A DNA stretch of 56,862 nt from an uncultured Bacteroidales bacterium (lineage in GTDB: Bacteria > Bacteroidota > Bacteroidia > Bacteroidales > Bacteroidaceae): positions 1 to 56,862 of the forward strand of contig CACZCX010000006.1 of the NCBI GenBank assembly GCA_902779875.1. Reading direction: 5' to 3'. The notes beneath the pieces are model-generated. The model was not told where the DNA came from. It worked only from the letters and a program-made list of their open reading frames with translations, and searched no databases. Each line of letters starts with the position of its first letter. Position 1 is the stretch's first letter. The position numbers and the translations under genes are program-made. This document shows positions 35,534 to 46,100 of the stretch, one piece after another.

Positions 35534-36937
35534 ATGGTAACGTTCGCGATAGCTTTGATAGCCCTGGTTCTGGGCTATGCGTTCTATGGAAAATTCATTG
35601 AGAGGCTCTTTGGCGCTGACCCTAACCGTGAGGTTCCTTCCAAGAGCATGGCCGATGGTGTGGATTACATAGCAATGCCCACCTGGAAGGCTTACATGAT
35701 ACAGTTCCTTAACATAGCAGGTCTGGGACCGATATTCGGTGCCATAATGGGTGCCAAATTCGGAACGGCCTCGTACCTGTGGATCGTGTTCGGTACGATA
35801 TTTGCCGGCAGTGTACATGACTATCTGTCGGGAATGCTATCCGTACGTAACGGAGGCGAGAGCCTGCCGCAGCTTGTGGGCCGATATCTGGGAACACCGG
35901 TCCAGAAGGTGTTCATGGTATTCTCCATGATCCTGCTTGTGCTGGTGGGTGCGGTGTTCGTATCACAGCCGGCCGATATCCTGGTACGTCTTACCGGCGA
36001 ATCCATGAGCATAAATGCCTGGATAGGCATAATATTCGTATACTATCTGCTTGCCACGCTGTTTCCTATTGACAAGATCATAGGCAAGCTCTATCCCATA
36101 TTCGGTGCCGCGCTGCTGTTCATGGCCGTAGGCATTATGATAGCCCTGTTCGTGAACCATCCGCCGCTTCCGGAGATGTGGAACGGTTTCGGTGTCAAGT
36201 ATGACAAGAACCCCATATTCCCCATGATGTTCATATCCATTGCATGCGGTGCCATAAGCGGATTCCATGCCACCCAGTCACCCCTGATGGCCCGATGCCT
36301 CACCAATGAGAGCAAGGGTCGTGTGATATTCTACGGTGCCATGGTATCGGAGGGTATCGTGGCTCTTATTTGGGCAGCTGCCGCTACCGCTTACTTTGGT
36401 GAGCACGGAACTGACAACACTGCCGCTCAGATCGTGCTTGACATATCCAAGACCTGGCTCGGCAAGGTGGGTGGCCTGCTCGCTGTGATAGGCGTGGTTG
36501 CCGCTCCCATTTCATCGGGCGATACAGCCCTGCGCTCCGCCCGTCTTATCGTGGCCGATTTCCTAAAGAAAAAGCAGAAAACCATAGGCAGCCGTCTGGC
36601 CATCAGCATACCGCTGTTCGTGATAACCTTCTTTGCATTGTTCTACAGCCTTCGTGACAAGGAGGGATTCAACGTAATCTGGCGTTACTTTGCATGGTCC
36701 AACCAGGCCCTGTCGGTATTCACTCTCTGGGCTATCACCGTTTATCTCAGGAGCAAAGGAAAGAACGTACTGGTAACCCTTATACCGGCTATGTTCATGT
36801 CCATGGTGACCTGCACCTATATCCTGATTGCCAAGGAGGGTTTCAATCTGCCTTGGTATATTGCCTACAGCGGAGGTGCCGCATTCACCCTGCTGCTTCT
36901 GGGTATATTCCTTGCCAAGCGGGATAAACTTAAATGA
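35534..36937 (+). CDS. cstA: Carbon starvation protein CstA family transporter
   Basis: Inner-membrane transporter of 467 residues, about 13 helices. CstA-family proteins take up peptides or pyruvate, mainly under carbon limitation. Family blocks are 'GKFIERLFGADPNREVPS', 'GLGPIFGAIMGAKFGTASY', 'GTIFAGSVHDYLSGMLSVR', 'GFHATQSPLMARCLTNES' and 'APISSGDTALRSARLI'. It is the short form common in Bacteroidota, lacking the extra C-terminal helices of the ~700-residue E. coli CstA. It stands alone between the two giant genes, with a terminator before and after it. Confidence 0.93.
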   Translation: MVTFAIALIALVLGYAFYGKFIERLFGADPNREVPSKSMADGVDYIAMPTWKAYMIQFLNIAGLGPIFGAIMGAKFGTASYLWIVFGTIFAGSVHDYLSGMLSVRNGGESLPQLVGRYLGTPVQKVFMVFSMILLVLVGAVFVSQPADILVRLTGESMSINAWIGIIFVYYLLATLFPIDKIIGKLYPIFGAALLFMAVGIMIALFVNHPPLPEMWNGFGVKYDKNPIFPMMFISIACGAISGFHATQSPLMARCLTNESKGRVIFYGAMVSEGIVALIWAAAATAYFGEHGTDNTAAQIVLDISKTWLGKVGGLLAVIGVVAAPISSGDTALRSARLIVADFLKKKQKTIGSRLAISIPLFVITFFALFYSLRDKEGFNVIWRYFAWSNQALSVFTLWAITVYLRSKGKNVLVTLIPAMFMSMVTCTYILIAKEGFNLPWYIAYSGGAAFTLLLLGIFLAKRDKLK

Positions 36938-36956
36938 CAAAATTTTTTAAATTGAT

Positions 36957-36994
36957 AAACAGGCGCAGGACGGCTCTCCTGCGCCTGTTTTTTT
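36957..36994 (+). terminator. Intrinsic terminator after cstA
   Basis: AACAGGCGCAGG (36958-36969) pairs perfectly with CCTGCGCCTGTT (36978-36989) around an 8-base loop, followed by T6. A strong, textbook-form terminator. Confidence 0.93.
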
Positions 36995-37053
36995 GCCTGA
37001 TTATTTCGTGATGAAATTTTAAGAAAAATATAGACATAAATAGTTAATTTTTG

Positions 37054-37111
37054 TACATTTGCATTCTGTTAGTCAATAGCCCTAAAAAGGACAATAATGA
37101 TTTCAATATAA
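37054..37111 (+). promoter_or_regulatory. -7 element and leader of giant gene 2, with a 4-codon upstream ORF
   Basis: TACATTTG (37054-37061) matches TAnnTTTG. In the leader an AAAAAGGACA purine-rich site (37084-37093) stands 3 bases before an ATG (37097) that opens a four-codon frame ending TAA (37109-37111), 15 bp before the real start at 37127. The same AAAGGACA sequence sits directly before the start codons at 50718 and 51507, so the mini-ORF may be translated. Confidence 0.45.
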
Positions 37112-37126
37112 ACCTACCAATCAATT

Positions 37127-40100
37127 ATGTTAAGCTCTTTCAAGAGGGAGCACTCAGGTGTTTCCGCTAGAGGTGGTGTTTTTTATAAACACCTGTTGGT
37201 TATTATTACTTTCCTGTTATTTGGAAACTTCAGTGCCCAGGCAGACTGCTGGCACTTCAGGGACAACAGTCACAACGCAGTGGTAAACCACCCTTCGTTT
37301 GACCGTCCTTATCTCAGGTTTACCGCCATGTTCTTTGACAAGACCGGCGGCAACAACGGTTATTTTGTCAGACAGAAACCTACCAAGAGCGGTTCCATCC
37401 CGAGCAGTGCTCCCGATGGCCCGGCCCTTTTCATCAACGGCCAGTATGCATGTACTCCTAACGATGAGTTTGGTTGGAACGGTGACGGTGACGGTGCATG
37501 GAGTGCCTGCGGCAAGGACTCATGGTGGGGTAAAACCTACAAGGCTACTATTGACGGCATAACCTACACCATCAAGTTCTACAACCCGTATCATGACGGC
37601 GACAGTAAACGTATGTATGTGCACGTGGTGATATTCCCCAGTGCTCTGCCTTACGGACAGACCACTACCGTAAAGATTGCCGGTATGTGGAAGATGAACA
37701 GCGCCCAGAAAACTCCGGTCGAGGAGTCTTTCACCTGGAATTTCAACGGTCTGGGAACTATGGGCGTATCAAGTCCTTCGGCTGTTACATATGACTATAA
37801 CAACATAAAGATCAGCGGTAACCTGAAAGCCGGATATGGAACGAATACAGTCGGTTCTTTCCAGGGTGCCACTGCCAACAATATCTCTTGGAAGCAGAAA
37901 CTTACCACATCGGCAAATTATAACTCCACTCTCACCTCATTCAACGGTCAGGTGATGGAGTTCAAGGGCAGGACTGATTACTACAATGATGTCAGGACTT
38001 ATGTTGAGTATATAATATCACGTTCCGGCTATACTCCTGCCGAACTTGATCCGCTGCCGGATAAAGAGAAACAGAGTATGAGCTACTATATGTGGTACCC
38101 TGTGACCGTTCCCGGTTACATGCGCGCCAAGGGCCTCCAGGCATCCACATCCAATATCTGGAACAAGGAGGTGAACCTTACCTGGGGAACCGAGGGAAAA
38201 GACGCTAGCGGTACCTGGAGCATATTCCGTTATGATAATGCCGAACTCAAGAACGGTGTGCTTGTAGCGGAGAATCTTAACAAGTCTACACGCTCCTATA
38301 CCGTAGTCAGTCCTTCATATGACAAGGATTACTATTATGAGGTTTCATTCATTCCTGTTAACGGTGAACGCCGTAACGAGCTCTCCACTCATGTGGCAAG
38401 CAACCTTAAACGCGAGTGGTCTTTCAGTAATTTCAAGGCCGAGACCGATACTACCGGATCCAAGATTATCCTTAAATGGAACCATAACCCCATAGGTAAT
38501 GCCAGCAAGAAGAGCTATACACTCCATATCCAGCGTACCACAGACTATGATGTGAACGATCCCGGTAAGGCTACATGGGAGGATGTCCATACCGTAACCA
38601 TTACCAATGACTCTACCAACGTAGGTTCATATACCGATGTATCGGGCCTCTCAGCCAACCGTACCTATTTCTACCGTCTGGTAGTCAATGTGTTGGAAAA
38701 GGATATGACCAGCCAGGTTGTCAACAAGAAACTGGGCGGTTCCAAGATACTCTCGTTCTCTGCAACCAGAGGATCATACAACAATATGGTCAAGTTAAGG
38801 TGGACCGTACAGCAGGTAGGTTCTGACGTGACCAACTTCATCATACAGCGTCGTCCTCTGGGCAGCAACGATGAGTTTGCCTGGGCCGATATCTACAACA
38901 CCAGCGGTACCGCATCGGGTTACAGCTATGATGACGTGACAGCACTTCCCGGTACCTACAACGAGTACAAGGTGGTTGTATGGAGCCAGAACGGTAAGAC
39001 GGTTTCATATGATGATTCCGATGTGGCCGACGGATTCAGTCTCTCGACAGGAACACTCAGCGGTAACATCACATACGGAACAGGAACAGCCGTATCAGGT
39101 GCCAAGGTGGTACTCAAGCGCCAGGATGATGAAGGCGGCCTGTCATCGGGCATGCACTCCGTAAGGTTTACAGGTAACGGTACCGGATTCAAGTATGAGT
39201 GTGACCAGAATACGCTTAAGAACCTGTTCGAGAAGGATTTCTCGGTTCAGATGTACATCAATCCTGATTCTGCGACCATGAATGGAGACAAGAGATATCA
39301 GATGCTTGATGTATTCTGCAGCCTGACATTCTTCATCTCCTATGACAAGAACAAGAAAGTCTATCATCCCGGAGTATATCTGAACGGAACAAGTTACTAT
39401 ACCGGTCTGTCAATGGAGCCGGGAGAGTGGAATCACCTGACTCTTTCACATAAGCAGAGTGACTATACCGCAATATCCATCACAAGAGGTGACAGTATTA
39501 TTTCCGATACTATCAAGACCGGCTCGGCTTATGTAAAGAGCAATGTCATCATCGACGGTCGTGCAAACTGCGTATCGATTGCAAATAATGCCGATTTCAA
39601 CGGAACGGAGTTCTACAACGGTTACATGGATGAGCTCCGTCTGTTCACCCGTGCACTTACGGCTCAGGATATTCTCAAGAACTATAACCATCCGCTTACC
39701 GGTAACGAGAGGGGACTGGCTATCTACTATCCGTTTGATGAGGGTATGACAGTACAGAGTCTGGCATATGACCTGTCAAAGACCAACAACGTTAGCAACG
39801 GACGTCATGGCTTGTCCATGATTCCGGCTGCGAGCAGCAACTACATTCCCAATGAGGACCAGTTGAGCCTTATGGCTTATACCGATTCACTGGGATACTA
39901 TGAGATTCGCGGTATTCCTTACTCGGGTGAGGGAACCAGCTACAGCGTCATCCCCAAGTTGGGAATACATGAGTTCTCGCCTGTTTCCAAGTCACGTTTT
40001 GTAAGTCAGGCTTCACTTATACACAACGGAGTTGACTTTGAGGATGTGTCATCATTCCCTGTAAGCGGTAAGATATTCTACTCAGGTACCGATTATCCTG

Positions 40101-43100
40101 TTGAAGGCGTGAACCTCTACGTGGACGGAATGATCTGCGCCAGTGACGGCAAGGTGATTGAAAGTGCCGAGGACGGTACATTCACCATAAGCGTGCCCAT
40201 AGGAAACCACTTCATTGAGGTGGCCAAGAGCGGACACGTATTTGCCAACGGCCGTTATCCCGCCGATCCCGAGGGTCGTGGCTTAAAGATGAATTTCAAC
40301 CAGGCCATAAGCGGACTGGAGTTCCGCGATACCACTCTCGTCAACTTTACCGGTCGTGTAGTCGGCGGTGACATTGAGGGTGACAAACCTATAGGATTCG
40401 GACAGAGCAATAACAACATAGGTGTTACCAAGCTTGTCCTCACTCCCCTGAACGACCTCTACCGCATGAATGTGGTTAAGCAGAAGAGGGGAGAGACCTC
40501 ATTCAGCTATGAGACCAACAGCCAGATTGTTGAGGCTTCATCGGCATCGGACCATATCAAGAGTAAGGCATGGCGCGGAGCCGGATCAGCTGACTGCCGT
40601 AAGATAATCATTCTGACAGACTCCCTTACCGGTGAGTTCTCGGCCATGCTGCCTCCTCTGCAGTATAAGGTATCGGCTCCTGTAGTGGTTGTGACTGATT
40701 CAGTTATAGGTGACTCAAAAGAGTCAGCTCTGGCAGACCTCTCCAAACCTCTGGTTACTTACAAGGATTCTGTTGTCAAGGCTGACGGAAGCTACGAATA
40801 CTATGAGTACAATACCATGTACAGGAAGGTATACCATAGTAAACCCATATTTACCGTTGCCCAGGCAGACCATAACGACGGATGCTTTGGTATAAAGACG
40901 TATGAGGTTAAGGATGCACAGGGCAGCATAGTCTTAGATGACATTTATAATCCTGATGCAGATCCTAAAGTAGAGCCTGTATATAAATATGGTGGCGCCA
41001 TCTTCATTATGAAGGATACCTACAAGTTCAACATCTCCGGTAGGGAGGAGTACCGTAACTATGACGCCAACTTATTTGATCCTGAGGTATCGGTTGTTCC
41101 TCTTGCCGGAACGGTGGTAACCATAGACAACGCCCTCTCATCGGAGCAGGCCGTTTACATTGAAGGCAACAGTGACGGTAAGGAGGCCGGATCAGTAAGC
41201 GAGCTCAAGAGCAACCAGTTGACTCTTGACAGCCTTGGCTTGGCTACATATGTATGGAAGGCCGGATATCCCAATATCTGCGCTCCCTATACACGTACCA
41301 TATCGATATCATATGACATCGACAACAGGACCTACCGCTGGAACAACGGTGAGGCACTTTACGGTATCGTGCTGGGTTCACTGCCTACGGGTAACAACTT
41401 TATCACGGCAGGTCCCGATTTGCTTGACATGGTACTGCGTGATCCCCCCGGAACAAAGTCCAAGACCGAGTGGACATCGGGTACCGTCACCTCCGTATCA
41501 CAGTCAACCGGTGCTGTATGGAACAGTGAGAACAGTATTGAGACCGAGACCAAACTTGGACCGAAGGTTGAGACCGTTACAGGTATAGGCCTTGCCATCA
41601 TCGAGGATATTGAAAGCAAGGTTGACCTTACCGTAGGTGCCAAGGTTACCGTTGAGGGTGAGGATGCTTCATCCTGGAGCCGTTCAATCACCGCTACCAG
41701 GACAATCAGCACATCCGATGAGGCTGAGTATGTAGGTGCCCAGGGTGACGTATTCATAGGAAGCTCCACCAACATCATATTCGGTATGGCACGCAACGTG
41801 GGATTCACCCGCGTGGGTAATACAAGTGATGTGGAGCTGTCCCTGACTGATATTATGACAACCGGACTCTCATTCGGTACGGAGTTTGCCTATACACAGA
41901 ACTATATTGAGAATGTGCTCATTCCCAACCTCAAGAAACTGCGTGACAGCAAGCTCAAGACCGTAAGTCAGATTCCCGACTTTGAGAATAACGGCAAGTT
42001 CCCGGTTTACATAACTACCATGAGTCCCGGTGATGCAGGATTCGGAGCCAGCAACAATGATAAGGATCTGTTCGGTGAAAGCGCCACTGCCGGACCTTCA
42101 ACAGAGGGCCCGTCATACAAGATGGTTGTGCCCAAGGGCTCCAAGGAGAACTATACTGACAGTGTGGAGTGGTGCAATACACAGATCCGCAACTGGGAGA
42201 AGCATCTGGCCAACAACGAGATGCAGAAGGTTATGGCCCATAAGCTGGCCGAAGCCAAGAGCAACAGCGTGGTTGCCACGAACCTCTCATTCGACTCAGG
42301 TACCAGCATAACCAACACCAAGGAGACTGAGGACAAGACCGGATCGAAATATGAGAATACCGTATCGGCCGCTGCCATCATTGGCGCTACCACCGGCTTT
42401 GCCATCAATAGCGTGGGTGTTCAGTTCGAGATCAAGACTGAGACCGGAGGCGGTGAGCATATAGAGCGCGAGGAAGAGGAGAGTCAAACCGCAAGCTTCA
42501 GCTATACTCTGGCTGAGGAGGGTGATGACGACGCCCTTACAGTCGATGTCTATGAGTACGGCATGTTCGGTCCCATATTCCGCACCCGTGGCGGTCAGAC
42601 CTGTGGCCCGTACGAGGGTGAGGTGGTAACCAAGTACTACGAGCCCGGAACTGTCATCATGGAGGCTACCATGCAGATTGAGGTTCCGCAGATCGATGTA
42701 GACGTAAGGACCATGACCGATGTACCGTCAGGCGGAACAGCCAACTACGTACTCAGGCTGTCCAACGCCTCTCAGATTGATGAGGATGTCTATTACCGTC
42801 TGCTGGTCAATGACGAGACCAACCCCAACGGTGCCAACCTTATGATTGACGGAAAGCCCATCACTGACAGCCGTATCATCAAGATTCCTGCCGGTACTAC
42901 CGTTACCAAGGCACTTCAGCTCAAGCAGACCGATCCCAGTATCCTTAAGTATGAGCATATTGAGATTGTGCTTGCATCACAGAGCCAGTATGATCCGACC
43001 AGCACATGGGATGTGATTGCCGACACCGTTGATGTATCGGCCTACTTCGTTCCCTCGTCATCACCTGTAGAGCTGGATCTGTCAAATACCGTAATGAATA

Positions 43101-46100
43101 ACGAGACCGGCAGCAAGCTCAGGCTCTCATTCTTTGGATTTGACCGTAACTACAACAACCTCAAGGCATTCCGTCTGCAGTATAAGAGACAGGGCGGACT
43201 TGACTGGACCCGCATACATGAGTATGTGCTCAATGCAAATGATAATGAGGGCGGTAACGAGATGCTGCCTTCATCGGGCACACAGGTTGATTATACCTTC
43301 AACATGAGCTCAATGCCTGACGGTGACTATCTGTTCCGCGTGGTATCGGTAAGCACCGACGGCGATGATGAGGTTTACAGATACAGTAACGAGATGGCTC
43401 TTGTCAAGGATATGGAGAGCCCGCGCTCCATGGGTCAGCCCGAGCCGAGCGACGGTGTACTTGACATAGGTGATGAGCTTAGCGTTACTTTCAACGAGCC
43501 TATACTCAAGGGCCGCATCACAGCCGAGTCCAACTTCATCGTTACCGGCGTGCTCAACGGTTCCAAGATAGAGCATGAGACTGCTCTCAGCCTTAAGGGC
43601 GGTTCTGCCACCAAGGCAATGGCAAGCACCGAGACAGGAATCAACCTGGCCGGTAAGGACTTTGCGATCGATGCATGGGTCAACCTGGGTTCTGCAGGTA
43701 CACTGCTTAGCCACGGTCAGGGCTCACAGAGATTTACTGCCGCTGTTGACGCTGCCGGTCATCTGGTAGTGACGATTGGAGACAGCGTATGCACATCATC
43801 CAAGAGTATTCCTTACGGTCAGTGGATATTCCTGACCATGAGCCTTACCAAGGATGGCGTACTGAATGCCGAGGCTGCAGTTGACGATGTATTCATACCT
43901 CTGTTCGGCGGCCTGAAGGTTATAGCTTATGATGGTAACGGTCGTCTGAGCGTAGGATGCGGTGCCGATGCCGCCATTCATGAGCTGCTTCTCTGGGATG
44001 AGGCTCATGACATGACTTCAGCACTGTTGAACCGCTCCGTAACCAAGAGTCCTTCAACCCGTCACCTGATAGGTTACTGGAAGATGAATGAGGGTGAGGG
44101 TACTTCAATTCGTGATTACAGCCGCAACCGTCATATGGTTATGGCCAACGAGGCCTGGTATCTCAATAACGAGAACCTCTCAGTAAGTCTGGACGGAACC
44201 GGTTTCATAGAGATGAATGCTGCAACTCTGCCTGTAGTGGCATCCGATGACTATGTAATTGAGTTCTGGATGCGTGGAGGTAAGCAGAGCGCCGAGGCAC
44301 AGCTCCTGCAGATGGGTGATGTGGCCTTCTGGCTCAATGCTGACGGTGAGCTCCAGCTCGCTGCCAAGGGTGCCTATATGGCAGCCGGTGCAGGCAGTGA
44401 CATGGCGGTACCGGGAGTTGTCCTTACCGATAACACCTGGCACCATGTGGCACTGAGCGTGCTGCGTCAGGGTGCAGCCGCCGTATATGTTGACGGTGTA
44501 CGCCGCCTGACCGTGGGTGAGACCAACGTCGGCAATATCGTGACCAACAGTCTGATTGCAGGTGCACACCGCATCACCGTATCGGCCGAGAATGCCGAGT
44601 ATGAATATGACCGTGCATTCGTGGGTAGCATAGATGAGATACGCGTTTGGGCAGCCACTATGAACAGCGACCTGATAGTAAACAACCGCAAGGTACGCTT
44701 TACCGGAAGTGAGAGCGGTCTGGCTGCTTACTATCCGTTTGAGATAAAGGATATTGACGGATTCAACCAGGTAATAACCAAGGGTGAGGTCAAGGATCTG
44801 TGCGGTAACGGCGGTAACGCAGTGATGAGAATGATATCGGGCGGTGCCCAGTCTGTTCCCTCATTCGCCGATGACGCTCCCGCCATGCGTACTAAACCTA
44901 CTGAGACCAACGTAGCCTTCAGCTATGTTGCATCGGACGAGAAGGTAATCATCACTATCGATGAGAAACCCGAACGTATTGAGGGATGCACCCTGAACTT
45001 TACCGTACGTGACCTGCTTGACAAGAACGGCAACTACTCAGAGGATGCAATATGGAGCGCCTTTGTGAATCGCAGAGAGCTTGCATGGCAGGATGAGACC
45101 GTAAGCGTTGAGCAGAAGGTCAAGGATGAGACCGAGTTCAGCGTAACAATGGAGAATCTGGGCGGCCTGCAGCAGATGTGGAGCATTTCAGGCCTGCCGT
45201 CATGGCTCACCGCCAGTGCCGACTACGGTGTCATCAACCCGCGCAGCAAGAGCACCGTTACCTTTACCGTCGGTGCCTCAACACCTATCGGCAAGTATGA
45301 GGAGACCATCTACCTTAAGGGTAACAACGGTATAGAGACTCCTCTCACCGTTAACGTCAAGGTTGGCGGAGAGACTCCTGAATGGAGCGTCAATGCCAGG
45401 GAGTATGAGAACAGCATGAACGTGATCGCCACCCTCGATTTCCTGGGTAAACAGAGCGAGGATGAGGATGATATCGTTGCAGCCTTCATCGGTGATGAGT
45501 GCCGTGGCATAGCACATCCGGAATACAAGGAGCGTTATGACTCATACTTTGTGACTATGGATATCTACGGAAATAATGACTCAGGTAAGCCTGTGACATT
45601 CCGTGCCTTCGATGCATCGACCGGTACACTCTATCCCGAGGTTGTACCTGCAAGCGCCATCAGCTATGACCTGCTGGATCTCAAGGGTACATACTCAAGT
45701 CCCGTTAAGCTGACTGCACTTGACAAGATAGAGCAGACCATCCGTCTCAAGGAGGGTTGGAACTGGATTTCAATCTATGTCAAGGCCGATGAAATGACCA
45801 TTGCCTCACTCATGAGCCAGGTCGCCGATGATGTGGTGATGATAAAGAGTCAGAACGCATATCTGGCATACGAGAACGGCTCATGGGGCGGTGACCTCAA
45901 GGGCAGTCTGAGCAACGCCCAGATGTATGCCGTCAAGATGAAGAAGGACCGCGACCTGCGTCTGGTAGGCCAACGTCTGGAGACCAGCGCCAACCCCATC
46001 ACCCTGTACAAGGGATGGAACTGGATTTCATACTACGGCCGTCAGGTAGCTACCTTGGCCGATGCCCTGTCGGGTCTTGCACCTGTAAGCGGTGATGTAA

